From assembly GCA_963823435.1 (NCBI GenBank), contig CAWGLN010000009.1:62001-126000 (forward strand): a stretch of DNA of 64,000 nucleotides, written 5' to 3'. Both the position numbers and the translations under genes were made by a program. This DNA comes from CAKZML01 sp963823435 (GTDB taxonomy: Bacteria; Pseudomonadota; Gammaproteobacteria; Steroidobacterales; BM003). The notes under the pieces were generated by a model. The model worked only from the letters and a program-made list of their open reading frames with translations. It searched no databases and was not told where the DNA came from. How positions within the stretch are numbered: the stretch's first letter is position 1; every line of letters starts with the position of its first letter. This document shows positions 44,961 to 55,513 of the stretch, piece after piece.

Positions 44961-47900
44961 CTACTCGCTCTCGACCAGGCTTGCTTCCACGCGAGTCGGC
45001 TGACCGCCCGCCGCAGGGGCCAGGCTCCCATCCTCGCCAATAGCCAGGCCCAGGCGCTTGCTCCAGTCGTTCAGCAATGCATCGGCATCGCCCAGGATGA
45101 CGGGGTTTTCCCGCGCATCAAAGTACAGGCTCCTGGTCACCGGCTCCTCTCCATGAGGGGCCGTGGCCATCACCATGTGCTGGCCACTGCGATCTTGAAA
45201 ATGGAGTGAGCTGCTTCCGCCTGGAATCTCCGCAAGCCGGTTGGCGCGTACGCTCAGGCCGGCCGAGGTAAGGGCCAGCAAATGCGCCCAATTGTGGGTC
45301 AGCGCCACCACTGCATTGCCGCCCGGGACAAAAGCAAGTTTCACCACTTCGCCGCCAAGGTGCAGGGGTCTGCCGGCCAGGCTGTAATCCTGGCTGCGCC
45401 AAACGCTGAGATCGCCACCTCTGTCTGCCAGGACCACGAAACGATCGTCCGGACTGAAACGCGCCACTTGTATGCCCTTGCCGGTAGAGATTGATCGCAG
45501 CAATTCGCCGGTGGTCGCGTCGCGAAGCTGCAACTCCCCTCCGCTGCCCTGAACCAGTAACTGGCTGCCATCATGACGCAGCGCAATCACAGGCGCCGAA
45601 CCCAAAGACGATACATCGAAACGCGGCTCCCCGGTGTGCGCGTTCCAGACCCTCGCCCCGTAGGCACCAGAACTTGCCAGAACCAGCCCATCATCGCTGA
45701 GCTGGGCATCCTGCAGCACACCCAGGTCGTTGCGGAAACTGACCGATGCCCCCTCAACACCCCGTTCCCAAACTCGCAGACTGCCATCTTCGGCAGCGCT
45801 AATCAGGTATTTGCCGTTATCACTGTAGCGAACAAAATTGACCGGCGCCGCATGACCCTTGATGATTTGCTTGCCCGCACCGCTGGACCCGGTTTCAGAC
45901 AGGGTTGGCTTTATCGACACATCTCCATCCCTGTTTCCCCAGGCCAGGGTGCTGCCATCCGGACTAATGGCCAATGTATCGGGAGCAGCAGATAGAGGCG
46001 CCCCGGGCGACGCCAGCTTGCTGCCCTGCAAATCCCACACCCTGACAATCCCGCCGTGCTCGGCGGTAAACAGGCGCGAGGAATCCAGCGAGAAGCCACT
46101 GAACAAGCCCTGGCCGGGCATGAAGGGCTGGGACAAGCCGGTGTCTGATCCCGCCACGCCCAGACCATGACGCAGATTGTGCGTACGAACGCTCCGGCGG
46201 CCCAGTTCAAGCAGCAAGACGCTTCCGGGTCGGTCCTGGACCACGACCTGTCCCGGCAACATTCCCAGGAACATACTCTGGCCTTCCCGGTTGTCCAGCA
46301 GCATATCCGGCGGTGGTGCGCTACCAGAAAGCGTCCTCAGGTCCCATCCCCGAACCTTGCGGTCACGGTTGCCCATCAATATCCATTGACCTGAAACGTC
46401 AAAGGCCAGGTCAGTCACCGGAGTGGCATGAAAGAGCTCCGCCCGGATCCTGGCGGGAGCGAGGTCCCATACCCGCACCAGGTTATCCCTGAAGGCCGCT
46501 GCCATTCGGGTACCTCCGGTCCCCAGGGCGACATGCGTCACGCTGGAGTTAAATTTCAGCGCATGCACGCGCTTTCCTCTCGCCAGGTCAAAGACACTGA
46601 AACTGCTTCCCTGGTCCTCGCGCAGTGCCGCCAGCAGGAGAAAACGTCCGTCCGCAGACAACACCGGTGGAACGGCCAGAGTTCCGCCACCATCGAGTTC
46701 AAAGCGTAGAGCGCCGCTACGTGCATCTCTAACACTGACGGTAGTCGCATTGGCTCCCGCTACCACCAAGGCCTCGCCCTGCATGGCAAAAATCACCGTG
46801 GAGGCGCCTTCCGCTTCCGGAATGCGGGCCAGTTCCTCTCTCCCCAACAGGTCCCAGGTCAGGATATAGCCACGCGGACCGTCATCAGCTGAAACTGCCG
46901 CAGCCAGACGTCCGGCTGGACCCAATTCGACCCTTACCTGTCCGGTGTTGCGAGGATCCTGAAGTTGCACCGGCGCCTCGGGAGTGTCCCAGATCACGCC
47001 CACCGACTTGGGAGAAAATTGCAGTCCCCAGGCGACCAGGGTTCCCGTAACGCCCTCATCCCTGTCTTCCAGCGAAAGAGTCCAGGTTCCTTCTCGCGAT
47101 TCACCGGCAAATTGCCTGAATTGCTTTGCTACCGAACCGTTCAGTGCATAGGTGGCGGTATTGAAAATGTAATCCACCTCCCTGGCCTCGCCTGCCAGCG
47201 ATAACGGTAACGACACCGATTTTCCAGATGGCGACGTAAGTATCACGACCAGGTCGTCCGGACGAAAATGATTGAGCGTGATCCTCAATTCCAGGTCCTT
47301 CAAGCTACCGGACTCGGGTACCGCAAGTTGCCGGGCCAGGGGTATAAACTCCTGGGCATACAGCTCCAATGGTCGGTCGTCCCGAAGCTTCCCTGTTACG
47401 GTATCCCAGCGCCGTACCCGATTGCCTGAATCCACGGTCACGAGGGTGCCGCCGTCCGCACTGAGTATGGCCCGGTCCAACCGGCCTGCCGGTCTGATCG
47501 TGCTGACCAGGCTGCCGTAATCATCAGCCAACAGCGCGTCAATACGTTTGCGCGACTGCGAGGAATCCATTTCCAGCGCCCTGAGCCTGAACAACAAGGA
47601 TGCGTCCCGATCCTCAAGACTCTCCACTTCGATGGCCCTGCGACTCCAAAATCCACCTATCAGATGTTCGGCGACCTCACCTTCGCCCAATTCCTCCGAC
47701 AACCTGCCGGTAGCCTCCCGAACCAGCGACAGACTGCTGGCCGTTTGTCCCTGCTCCACCAGGAAACCACGGTACAAGCGCAACGCGGTGTCACGATAAC
47801 CCGGTACACGCCGGAGCACGGCATAAGCCCGGTCGGCATCTTCAAAGCTGGTTTCGCCGCTACTCAGCGCGCGTATATAGGGCGAGGGCAGGAGTTGGGT

Positions 47901-49106
47901 GTACCAGTAAGGAAGAAACAGCACCAGGGCTGCGGTTGCCAGACCCCGGGCGATACCCCGCCAGTTTAGCGGCAAGCTCTGGTTAACCCAGCGCGCGGTG
48001 AAGCACGCCCGGTAAATCCGGTTGCGGATTTCCATCAGCCCTTCTTCATCTACCCTGATCATGCCACTGAGCAGCAATTCCACGTGACTGCGCAACGAAG
48101 GATCAAAACCGATCCTGGAACCCTTCCGTATTCGGCCAAAAAGAGTCATTACCGAATTTCGCTTGTCATCCCTGGCGCTCAGGTGCTGGCGAATAGAATT
48201 CAAATGCGGCTCGGTTCTACCGGAATTCGCCTGCAGGAACAGGGACTCCACCAGGGTGTCCACCGATGCCTCCACGTCTTCGCCCAAGCCCTGGCGCACG
48301 ATACTGCGGCATATCTTCTGAGTCATGTAGGGCTGACCGGCTGCCCAGTAATGGACTCGCGCGAGGGCAACCCCGGCGCGCTGGGGATCCGTATCCAGGA
48401 TGTCGGCATAGGCCTGCAGGTCCTGGAGACTGAGATCCTCCAGCACGATCGGGTAGCACACCTCAAAGGGCGCCTCGTCCCCCGTCATTTTGAACTGGAC
48501 CGGGTGGATGACACCCGACAACACGAAGCTCAAACGTTGAAAATCTGGCTCGCTGGCCCGCCGATCATTGCTGGCGCGGATTGTAGCCAGGAAATCCCTG
48601 GCACTGGGAAGCCCAATCAGCGTTTCCAGATCATCGAAAAAAATGACAATGGGAGCGGTGGTATTTCCCAGCACAATCTCCCAAAAAAAATCTGCCATGC
48701 GCTCCTGGCTGGAAAGCCCGGAATGGTCGCGCCACCACTGCTGCAGGTCAATTTTCAGCCGCAAGTCACGGAGGATTCTGTAGGCGATAGTGTAGAACCA
48801 GCGCGAGGGCTCATCCTTGTACTCCAGGGTCCCCATCTGGGTGAGGTCCACGATCGCCGCCAGCCGTCCATCCTTGCGCATACGTTGAGCGCAATGATTA
48901 ATCAGGCTGGTCTTGCCGCACTGCCTGGGCATGAACAGGGTGCAGGATTCACCCATGTCCAGCAATCGCAACATTTGCGCGTCAGCCGACCTGGTCAAAT
49001 AACAGGCCCGCCCCGGCAGTACCGGTCCACCGACTACAAAGAAATCCAGCTTTTCCGAATTATTAGGCACGAATATTCCAGTTCCCTTTGCAGACGCGAA
49101 CACCAT
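44961..49106 (-). CDS. STAND/AAA-type NTPase - membrane helix - P-domain - WD40 protein (1381 aa)
   Basis: Domains in order: an NTPase of the AAA-like/nSTAND type (residues about 25-375) with P-loop FMPRQCGKTSLIN at 58-70, Walker B IVIFFDDLETL at 153-163, and the winged-helix end SGMIRVDEEGLMEIRNRIYR. One membrane helix follows (about 384-405, RGIARGLATAALVLFLPYWY). After a helical linker, a WD-like unit (545-575) precedes a proprotein-convertase P-domain (about 590-700: LKDLELRITLNHFRPDDLVV, ILTSPSGKSVSLPL, then GTWTLSLEDRDEGVTGTLVA). The rest (705-1330) is WD40 propeller, with repeats such as VNFVRYSDNGKYLISAAEDG SLRVWE. No effector domain is seen. An alternative start is GTG 49070. The frame is intact over 4.1 kb. 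Confidence 0.85.
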   Translation of the reverse strand: MVFASAKGTGIFVPNNSEKLDFFVVGGPVLPGRACYLTRSADAQMLRLLDMGESCTLFMPRQCGKTSLINHCAQRMRKDGRLAAIVDLTQMGTLEYKDEPSRWFYTIAYRILRDLRLKIDLQQWWRDHSGLSSQERMADFFWEIVLGNTTAPIVIFFDDLETLIGLPSARDFLATIRASNDRRASEPDFQRLSFVLSGVIHPVQFKMTGDEAPFEVCYPIVLEDLSLQDLQAYADILDTDPQRAGVALARVHYWAAGQPYMTQKICRSIVRQGLGEDVEASVDTLVESLFLQANSGRTEPHLNSIRQHLSARDDKRNSVMTLFGRIRKGSRIGFDPSLRSHVELLLSGMIRVDEEGLMEIRNRIYRACFTARWVNQSLPLNWRGIARGLATAALVLFLPYWYTQLLPSPYIRALSSGETSFEDADRAYAVLRRVPGYRDTALRLYRGFLVEQGQTASSLSLVREATGRLSEELGEGEVAEHLIGGFWSRRAIEVESLEDRDASLLFRLRALEMDSSQSRKRIDALLADDYGSLVSTIRPAGRLDRAILSADGGTLVTVDSGNRVRRWDTVTGKLRDDRPLELYAQEFIPLARQLAVPESGSLKDLELRITLNHFRPDDLVVILTSPSGKSVSLPLSLAGEAREVDYIFNTATYALNGSVAKQFRQFAGESREGTWTLSLEDRDEGVTGTLVAWGLQFSPKSVGVIWDTPEAPVQLQDPRNTGQVRVELGPAGRLAAAVSADDGPRGYILTWDLLGREELARIPEAEGASTVIFAMQGEALVVAGANATTVSVRDARSGALRFELDGGGTLAVPPVLSADGRFLLLAALREDQGSSFSVFDLARGKRVHALKFNSSVTHVALGTGGTRMAAAFRDNLVRVWDLAPARIRAELFHATPVTDLAFDVSGQWILMGNRDRKVRGWDLRTLSGSAPPPDMLLDNREGQSMFLGMLPGQVVVQDRPGSVLLLELGRRSVRTHNLRHGLGVAGSDTGLSQPFMPGQGLFSGFSLDSSRLFTAEHGGIVRVWDLQGSKLASPGAPLSAAPDTLAISPDGSTLAWGNRDGDVSIKPTLSETGSSGAGKQIIKGHAAPVNFVRYSDNGKYLISAAEDGSLRVWERGVEGASVSFRNDLGVLQDAQLSDDGLVLASSGAYGARVWNAHTGEPRFDVSSLGSAPVIALRHDGSQLLVQGSGGELQLRDATTGELLRSISTGKGIQVARFSPDDRFVVLADRGGDLSVWRSQDYSLAGRPLHLGGEVVKLAFVPGGNAVVALTHNWAHLLALTSAGLSVRANRLAEIPGGSSSLHFQDRSGQHMVMATAPHGEEPVTRSLYFDARENPVILGDADALLNDWSKRLGLAIGEDGSLAPAAGGQPTRVEASLVESE

Positions 49107-49259
49107 TCTGGCCGAAGCTCGCTCCCCGCGCCACTGGCATTGCCACCAAGCCCCTGATAAACGCCTGCAGAAAGTTGCTGGCCGGGATGATTTTCTCTAG
49201 CCTGTACTACCTCTCCTTCAAGCGAGCGCCCAGGTATGCAAATCTGCCACGACCACAAT

Positions 49260-49478
49260 ATGACCCGATCGGCAGGCGAGAAAAGATTCGGCATTCGCCT
49301 CAGCCTGCCCCCTGGAGACACCCTCGCCAATTTACTTGGACAGGGTTGGGAAGCGCTGCACTGGTATCGGACGGAAAAGGAGCGCGAGATTGCCCTTGAT
49401 CGGATACGTGGCAAGCACAGCTACTCACGACCGGGGGATTACCCCACTTATGTCTGCACCCGGATAGTCCGCGATTGA
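49260..49478 (+). CDS. small conserved-looking protein, unknown function
   Basis: Seventy-two residues from ATG 49260: MTRSAGEKRFGIRLSLPPGD, then TLANLLGQGWEALHWYRTEK and EREIALDRIRGKHSYSRPGD, ending YPTYVCTRIVRD. The composition is that of a small folded cytoplasmic protein. The pattern LPPGDT...W...HWY...ER..AL has the look of a conserved small family, but I cannot name it. It diverges from the WD40 gene (154 bp between starts) and converges on the patatin gene. Confidence 0.5.
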   Translation: MTRSAGEKRFGIRLSLPPGDTLANLLGQGWEALHWYRTEKEREIALDRIRGKHSYSRPGDYPTYVCTRIVRD

Positions 49479-49529
49479 CCAATTCTCAGGGTGGCGGTGA
49501 CTGGCAACCGCGGCTTTCTATGGACCGTG

Positions 49530-51803
49530 CTAAAAGATATGGCCTATAGCCAGAAAAAATGAAGCGTTCCCACCCTGGGTCAACCCACCGCCCAGGTAAA
49601 TGGGACCCAGAAAAGTGTCTGCCGCAAAGTAGGCGCTGCCTGACAATAACACGCTTCCGAGGCTCACCTGGTCCTCGTCCTGCCAGGCATTGCCCAGTTC
49701 CAGCGAGCTGCCAAAATACAGGGGCACAGAGCCAAAGCTCATGGCATCCAGTCGGCGCATCAGAATAACTTTACCCAGCAATAAATGATTGCCGGTCAAT
49801 TCATTCCGGTGCAAACCAGACAAGCGTAAAAATCCACCCAGGGCAAAGGGTTCCACCACGCTCCCGGCAGAGAGATTTTGATAGGTTTGAATCTCCAGGC
49901 CAAGCGAAGCGGTATAGAGACCCGACGACCATGCGGTCAGGTAGTTCAGGGAATAGCGTTGGAATTCCGCTGTCGCCCCGAGTTGCGACATCGAGGCGGC
50001 GGCACTAAAGGCGGCAAGCGTTCCATCACGGGCGAACGGTACCTGGTCGAACGAGTCGTGCTCAAAATTGAGCACCAGTTCTCCAATGTCTGTATCAACG
50101 TCGGCAAGACGGACATCATCGGGATCACCAACACTCAAACGCCTCTGGGACCTGCCCCACAGCATGCCAAGGCGAATTTCCCCGAGACTGTGTACGGCCT
50201 TGCCCAGGTCAAATTGGAGACCGATGTCATGAAATTTGACCTGACCAATTGCGTCGTCACCCAGGTCTTCGTAAATCGTTAACAGAGGTTGAAGAGCCAA
50301 GCGCGCCCACGGCGAGGAAATAGGGGGAGCCATAATTCAGTGGCTGATAAAACTCCGAGAAAATCCTGCCATTGGTGCCAATTTGTATGTCGTTTCGCCA
50401 CTCGGCCGCCAGCGCGTTTATCTGGGTGACGGTGAAGCGAGCCCCAATGGCCACGTCGCTCTCGCCGTCGAATACTTCCTGGAGGGACAGGCCAAATTTC
50501 AAAAAATTGGGCCCCCAGCTTTTTTGGGTCGCGTTTATCCTCAATTTGGTTCCGTCATCAACCGGCGAAAGTGAGTAATCCACGATCTCAAATACCCCAA
50601 GGCCGTAGATACGCTGCATATCGCGCTCCAGCGTGGCGATATCCAGGGCTGACCCAACATCCTGATCTATCCAGGCATATATCGCCTCTTCGGACATCTT
50701 TGCGTTTACCCGGGCGGATATCTCGCGCACGATCGGCAACTCGGCAGCCGGTGCGCCGCCTGATCGTGGTTGCGTGAGGGCGGCATATTCGTCTTCACTC
50801 ACCGAATACCTGGCGAGCATATCGGCCATCCCAATGGCCCCGGCCTCGCCGGTTTTCATGATCTCAACGGCGCTGTCGAAAGCGGCCGACGACGTTTCGC
50901 CCAACGCCGGGACGATGATCACATCTCGCTCCCCCAACTTTGCCAATTGGGCCTCGGTCCCGGCGCGCATCATCAGGGTTACCGTCTGGTCGGCGATCTC
51001 CAGGCCGGACTTCAGCCGGGTGCGATCAACCACCGGGTAGCCCACATCCACCGCGATGATTACATCCGCTCCCATGGCCCTGGCCGCATCCACCGGAACA
51101 TTGGCAAACAAGCCACCGTCCACCAGCATGCGCCCGTTCACTTCCGCAGGCGAAAACACTGCCGGCACCGACATGCTCGCCCGCACAGCCTGGGGAAGGT
51201 CACCGCGACCAATGATCACGCTCTCGCCGGTCTCGATGTCTGTAGCCACCGCGCGGAAGGGAACTGGCAGGCGATCAAAATTCTTTATCAACGCATATTC
51301 CTGGCCAAGGTTGCGCAGGAACACCAGCAGGTTCTGCCCCTGGATCAAGCCGCGTGGTAATTTCAGACCTTGCATACCCACGCCAACTTCAAAATCCACC
51401 AATCGACTCACGTCGTCCTGACGCCGCCGGAACGACATTTCCCGACGTGGCGGACGGTCTGAGGACATGGCCTCCCAATCGGTGGTCAACGCCACCTCCT
51501 CGATCTCCTCGATACTCATACCCAGGGCCAGCAGACTGCCGACGACGGCACCCATACTGGTTCCGGCGACACAATCCACAGGTACCCGCATTTCTTGCAG
51601 AACCCTCAGCACACCCACGTGGGCTATACCCCGGGCGCCGCCTCCACCCAGCGCGAGACAGATTCTCGGTCTGGCATTTTGCGACTCCGGCCCCGAGGCG
51701 GATGACAGGGTGCTTGCGGGCTCCTGCGCCATGGCCCCGCCGGTCAGCAGGAACAAGAGACGGGTAACAACCAGGACCTGGGAATAACTCTAGCCATTAA
51801 CAT
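49530..51803 (-). CDS. PlpD-type patatin phospholipase with POTRA and Omp85 barrel (frame-broken)
   Basis: Outer-membrane type Vd autotransporter. After a signal peptide ending GGAMAQEPA, the patatin domain has the oxyanion loop LALGGGGARGIAHVGVLRVL, nucleophile Ser in CVAGTSMGAVVGSLLALGMS and catalytic Asp in GRMLVDGGLFANVPVDAARA. A POTRA-like part follows (YGLGVFEIVDYSLSPVDDGT KLRI), then a 16-strand-type barrel that shifts frame by one near 50290 and ends SFFLAIGHIF, the aromatic C-terminus typical of barrels. The patatin frame is open only from 51756 (TTG). A frame change near 51760-51790 would connect it to ATG 51803 (MLMARVIP), which has AAGGATC upstream. Confidence 0.85.
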
Positions 51804-51854
51804 TTGATCCTTTCTGACTCGCGAGTTCACCATGCAGCCATTATAGCCACAGTC

Positions 51855-54038
51855 ATGTATCCTGTTTTGCGACTATTTCAAGAGGCGCAGCATGCTGCCA
51901 ACCCGACCCGAAACCCCCCGTGCCGGCATACACCTGTTATTGGTCTGCACCTGGGTCTGCTATGCATGCTGGTTAGCCCTGCAATCCTGTTTGGGGCAGG
52001 CCCGGACCAGGATCTGAGCGGTCAGAACGACGACTTTGAAACCATGGTGGTCACCGCCAGTGGCGCCAGTACCTCGCTGCTGGAGTTGGCTGGCAACACC
52101 ACCCGCATCGACGACGCGGTTATGGAACTGAACCGACCCACCCACTCCAGTGAGTTATTGCAACGGGTGCCCGGGACATGGATCAACCGTGGCAGCGGTC
52201 AGGAACTGCTGCCCGCCATTCGTTCGCCAATACTCACGGGGGCCGGGTCCTGCGGCGCCTTTCTGGTGGCGGAAAACGGTTTTGCTATCCGTCCCACCGG
52301 GTTCTGCAATGTAAACCAGCTATTCGAGGTCAACCTGGAACAGGCGGATGCAGTGGAAGTCGTGCGCGGACCCGGAAGCAGCCTGTACGGATCAAATGCC
52401 ATGCATGGCTTGATCAACGTGTTCACCGGGGAACCAGGAACTGCCGGCAAGCTATCCCTGGAAGCTGGCCAGGATAACTACTGGCGTTTTGGTGCGGACC
52501 TCGGGGGTGATGACTTCAGGGCCTTGTTCAACCTGCTGGACGACGGTGGCTGGCGTGACCAGGAAAGTGTAAAGCAACAGAAGATAAACCTGGGCTACGC
52601 ACCGGACCTGGGAGATGACAACGCGTTTCTCGCCTTTGCAGCCACCAATCTGGACCAGCAAACAGCCGGCTATATATATGGGTACGACGCCTATAAGGAC
52701 CCCGCTCTGAGCCGCCAGAACCTGAATCCGGAGGCGTTCCGAAAAGCCGAGGCCCAACGCCTGAGCGGTCGCTGGTCTCATCCACTGGCCGAGGGTGCCG
52801 AACTTGAGGGCGGAATGGTAATCAGGCGCTCAGAGATGGAATTCCTGCAGCATTACCTGCCGGGCAAACCGCTGGAGCGCAACGGTCAGCACAGCATCCA
52901 GGCCGGCCTGGCCTGGCATCAACAAATACAGCAGATGAGGTTGGCCATCGGACTGGACCTGGAGCTGGCCAAGGGATATCTCTGGGAATTTCAGGAGAGC
53001 CTGATTGAGGATGGCAGTGACTACCTGATCGCCACGCGGCCGGCCGGCAAGCATTACGACTACGAGGTTCATAGCCGCATGGCCTCTCCTTACCTGCAGG
53101 TGCAGCAGGCTTTGAACCCACGCACCACAATCAGCCTTGGTCTGCGTCTGGAATCACTGTCCTATGACTATGACAACAAGATGCTTGACGGCAACACGGA
53201 CCAGGATGGCCAACCCTGCGGCTACGGCGGCTGCCTGTACACGCGTCCGGCGGATCGAAATGACCACTTCTCCAGCCTCGCACCCAAACTGGGCCTGACC
53301 CACCGGTTTGATGACCAGCATCAAATATATGTCAGCGCGAATCGTGGCTTCAGAGCGCCCCAGGCAACCGAGTTATACAGGCTGCAATCCCAGCAGAACA
53401 TTGCCGACCTGGACTCGGAAACCCTGGACGCCCTGGAATTGGGGTACAGGAGCCTCGGACCCGGCCACTACCTGGAGCTGGTTGGCTACTATATGCATAA
53501 GCAAAATACCATTTACCGCGACAACGAGGGGTTCAATATCAGTGCGGCACAGTCCCGCCACTACGGTCTGGAACTCGACTACCAGGTGCGTCTGACCGGG
53601 CACTGGCGGCTGGGGCTCAGCGGTACCTGGGCACGCCACCTGTATGCTTCGGATTACCAGGCGCCCCAGGGAGAACAGATTATCAGTGGTAACGAGATTG
53701 ACGGCGCGCCGAATATCCTGACCAACGCCCGGCTTTCGTGGAACGGTTCGCGGGGCACTGAAACCGAGTTGGAATGGCAACACGTGGGGGCGTATTTCCT
53801 GGACGCCAGCAACAGCCCCGCCTACCCCGGCCACGACGTACTCAATCTGCGTGTGCGCCAGAAACTGGGAGAGAACTGGTCCTTCGGCTTACGGGTTATC
53901 AACCTGGCCGACTCCGCCTACGCAGAAAGGGCCGATTTCGCCTTCGGAGACTACCGCTATTTCCCCGGTCGTGGCCGGACTTTTTACGCAGACATCACCT
54001 TTTACCCGGTTTGGCGTCAGACTGGCGGCGCACGCTGA
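51855..54038 (+). CDS. TonB-dependent outer-membrane receptor
   Basis: Imports a siderophore, vitamin or other ligand using TonB. Signal region VIGLHLGLLCMLVSPAILFG, TonB box-like DDFETMVVTASG, then the plug: RPTHSSELLQRVPGTWINRG, LEQADAVEVVRGPGSSLYGS NAMHGLINVF. The barrel runs to a C-terminal RTFYADITFYPVWRQTGGAR. Two cysteines in the plug (GAGSCGAF and PTGFCNVN) and a pair in an extracellular loop (QPCGYGGCLY) may form disulfides. ATG 51855 is chosen since the signal peptide follows it; the open frame extends to 51804. It diverges from the patatin gene. Substrate is not deducible. Confidence 0.9.
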   Translation: MYPVLRLFQEAQHAANPTRNPPCRHTPVIGLHLGLLCMLVSPAILFGAGPDQDLSGQNDDFETMVVTASGASTSLLELAGNTTRIDDAVMELNRPTHSSELLQRVPGTWINRGSGQELLPAIRSPILTGAGSCGAFLVAENGFAIRPTGFCNVNQLFEVNLEQADAVEVVRGPGSSLYGSNAMHGLINVFTGEPGTAGKLSLEAGQDNYWRFGADLGGDDFRALFNLLDDGGWRDQESVKQQKINLGYAPDLGDDNAFLAFAATNLDQQTAGYIYGYDAYKDPALSRQNLNPEAFRKAEAQRLSGRWSHPLAEGAELEGGMVIRRSEMEFLQHYLPGKPLERNGQHSIQAGLAWHQQIQQMRLAIGLDLELAKGYLWEFQESLIEDGSDYLIATRPAGKHYDYEVHSRMASPYLQVQQALNPRTTISLGLRLESLSYDYDNKMLDGNTDQDGQPCGYGGCLYTRPADRNDHFSSLAPKLGLTHRFDDQHQIYVSANRGFRAPQATELYRLQSQQNIADLDSETLDALELGYRSLGPGHYLELVGYYMHKQNTIYRDNEGFNISAAQSRHYGLELDYQVRLTGHWRLGLSGTWARHLYASDYQAPQGEQIISGNEIDGAPNILTNARLSWNGSRGTETELEWQHVGAYFLDASNSPAYPGHDVLNLRVRQKLGENWSFGLRVINLADSAYAERADFAFGDYRYFPGRGRTFYADITFYPVWRQTGGAR

Positions 54039-54207
54039 CCGCGAAGCTCCCATAGTTACTCCTACGCATGCCGGGGTCCGGGCAAAGCTGATAGTATCCG
54101 TGAAGCTGTGAGCCTCGCCTGACGAACTATCTGGCATGACAAACCCGCCGGGACGCCTTTTTGAGGCCACTCCGCGCCGGGAAAGATTTGGAAAGGGAGA
54201 AGACTAA

Positions 54208-55506
54208 ATGAGCGAACCCATTATATCGGCACCTGCCGGTGGCGAAAAAATAACCATTACCAACGGCCTGCTACAGGTACCGGACAAACCCGTTATTCCT
54301 TACATCGAGGGTGATGGCACGGGTCCGGATATCTGGCGCGCCACCGTCCGCGTGCTGGATGCGGCTGTAGAGAAAGCTTACAACGGCAAGCGCAAGATCA
54401 TGTGGGTAGAGATTTTCGCCGGCGAAAAGTCCTACAACGAATATGGCAGCTGGCTACCCGACAGCACAATCCAGGCCTGCAAGGACTACCTGGTGGCCAT
54501 CAAGGGTCCCCTGACAACGCCTATAGGCGGCGGTATTCGGTCCCTGAACGTGGCACTGCGCCAATTACTGGACTTGTACGTTTGCCTGCGGCCGGTGCGT
54601 TGGTTCAAGGGCGTCCCCTCACCCGTGCGCATGCCCGAGAATGTGGACATGGTGATCTTTCGCGAGAATACCGAAGACATTTATGCCGGTATCGAGTTCG
54701 AGGCGGGAAGCGATGAAATCAAGCGCTTCCTGTCCTTGTTCAAGGAGTCCTTTCCCAAGCAGTATGGCAAGATTCGCTTTCCCGAGACCACCGGTCTGGG
54801 CCTGAAGTCCGTGTCCAGGGAAGGTACCGAGCGACTGGTGCGTGCAGCCATCCGTTACGCCATCGATAACGGGCGCAAGAGCCTGACCTTTGTGCACAAA
54901 GGCAATATCATGAAATACACCGAGGGCGCCTTCCGCAACTGGGGCTATGCCCTGGCTGAGACGGAGTTCCCCAAGCACACCTACACCTGGGATCAATGGG
55001 AACGCACACGTGCCGAAAAGGGAACCGAAGCGGCTAATTCAGAGCAGGAAGCCGCGCTGGCATCAGGCAAGATCCTGATCAAGGACGCGATTGCTGACAT
55101 CACCCTGCAGCAAGTCCTCACACGTCCCAAGGAATTCGATGTCATCGCCACCATGAATCTTAACGGTGACTATCTTTCGGACGCCCTGGCTGCGCAGGTT
55201 GGCGGCATCGGAATTGCACCCGGCGGTAATATCAATAACGACACCGGACACGCCATTTTCGAGGCCACCCACGGCACCGCTCCCAAGTATGCCAACCTGG
55301 ACAAGGTAAACCCGGGTTCACTGATCCTGTCGGGCGAGATGATGCTGCGTTACCTGGGGTGGACCGAGGCGGCAGACCGTATTATCACGGCCATGGACAA
55401 GACGATCGGATCAAAAATGGTTACCTATGACTTTGCCCGTCTCATGGAAGGCGCCACCGAGGTCAAGTGCAGCGAATTTGCCGATCACATGATCAGTAAT
55501 CTCTAG
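54208..55506 (+). CDS. icd: NADP-dependent isocitrate dehydrogenase
   Basis: TCA-cycle oxidative decarboxylase, 432 residues. Substrate and phosphorylation loop GPLTTPIGGGIRSLNVALRQ contains the Ser that AceK modifies in E. coli. Other motifs: IPYIEGDGTGPDIWRA, VIFRENTEDIYAGIE, FVHKGNIMKYTEGAFRNWGY, the metal site NLNGDYLSDALAAQVGGIGI and HGTAPKYANLDKVNPGSLIL. ATG 54208 follows AAAGGGAGAAG. aceK follows after only seven bases. Confidence 0.97.
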   Translation: MSEPIISAPAGGEKITITNGLLQVPDKPVIPYIEGDGTGPDIWRATVRVLDAAVEKAYNGKRKIMWVEIFAGEKSYNEYGSWLPDSTIQACKDYLVAIKGPLTTPIGGGIRSLNVALRQLLDLYVCLRPVRWFKGVPSPVRMPENVDMVIFRENTEDIYAGIEFEAGSDEIKRFLSLFKESFPKQYGKIRFPETTGLGLKSVSREGTERLVRAAIRYAIDNGRKSLTFVHKGNIMKYTEGAFRNWGYALAETEFPKHTYTWDQWERTRAEKGTEAANSEQEAALASGKILIKDAIADITLQQVLTRPKEFDVIATMNLNGDYLSDALAAQVGGIGIAPGGNINNDTGHAIFEATHGTAPKYANLDKVNPGSLILSGEMMLRYLGWTEAADRIITAMDKTIGSKMVTYDFARLMEGATEVKCSEFADHMISNL

Positions 55507-55513
55507 ACGGAAC

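Noticed and set aside
48084..49157. Long forward frame of 357 codons opposite the NTPase domain
   Set aside because: Antisense to a conserved P-loop domain with clear motifs. The forward product has no recognisable pattern.
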